NCBI GenBank assembly: GCA_020845755.1
Contig: JADLFE010000054.1
Coordinates: 1 to 64,000 of the forward strand
Reading direction: 5' to 3'
Source of the DNA: Phycisphaerales bacterium
GTDB lineage: Bacteria > Planctomycetota > Phycisphaerae > Phycisphaerales > UBA1924
DNA: 64,000 bases
The position numbers and the translations under genes were made by a program. Position 1 is the stretch's first letter. Each line of letters opens with the position of its first letter. Under the pieces are notes generated by a model, which ran no database searches, was not told the DNA's origin, and worked only from the letters and a program-made list of their open reading frames with translations. This document shows positions 64,000 through 64,000 of this stretch, in pieces.

Positions 64000-64000
64000 C

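Overview
The window looks like a GC-rich chromosome segment from a planctomycete, most likely of class Phycisphaerae. I infer this from the rpmF-plsX-fabH-fabD-fabG order, an L32 with a CxxS-type degenerate zinc ribbon, scattered nuo genes (nuoD and nuoE separated by two secreted-protein genes), a planctomycete-style short FlgM, a PPi-type phosphofructokinase and integrases with AWPTLP-type tails. No rRNA, CRISPR array or phage structural gene was seen.

Accessory part, 1-17,105. Two integrative elements sit in tandem in one tRNA-Lys(CTT) gene. The intact tRNA (17,033-17,105, minus) is next to element B (about 13.25 kb). A 46-bp copy of the tRNA 3' part at 3,779-3,824 marks the far end of B and the end of element A, whose integrase gene stops inside that copy. 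Left of it lie an excisionase-like gene, a Cro/CI regulator and a second integrase truncated by an IS66-type element at the window edge. Element B carries two small element proteins, a HicA-like toxin/HTH antitoxin-like pair with a strong operator dyad, a Panacea antitoxin with a two-helix membrane toxin candidate, a type IIG restriction-modification enzyme, a 548-aa protein of unknown function, two small excisionase-like proteins, a PrimPol-type primase, a Cro/CI regulator and an integrase. With a primase, an integrase, regulators and defence genes but no virion genes, it resembles a satellite-like defence island. The integrase gene of B reads in frame through its att site, so integration appears to change its C-terminus.

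Core part, 17,106-64,000. rpmF and plsX lead a fatty-acid block (fabH, fabD, fabG) interleaved with a zinc-ribbon membrane protein and a polyproline lipoprotein. A convergent locus at 23.5-34.2 kb has two tandem secreted paralogues, a polymerase-like membrane protein, a flippase and two glycosyltransferases, which together suggest export of a surface polysaccharide. Then come a BI-1/YccA membrane protein, a CusF-like lipoprotein, PPi-type phosphofructokinase, two amidohydrolase-family proteins with lost metal-binding motifs (one a 1,507-aa fusion), a secreted methyltransferase-like protein, sucD, a GH29 fucosidase, an AlkA-like glycosylase, a class I glutamine amidotransferase, ispF, two lipoproteins, flgM, a methyltransferase, nuoD, two secreted proteins behind a duplicated promoter, nuoE, a Pro-rich/PDZ/GND-Y repeat protein and a CNT nucleoside transporter.

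A recurrent feature is a TANNNT -10 element 5-8 nt before the start codon with no Shine-Dalgarno sequence. It appears at about fourteen genes and suggests widespread leaderless transcription, including of element B genes.
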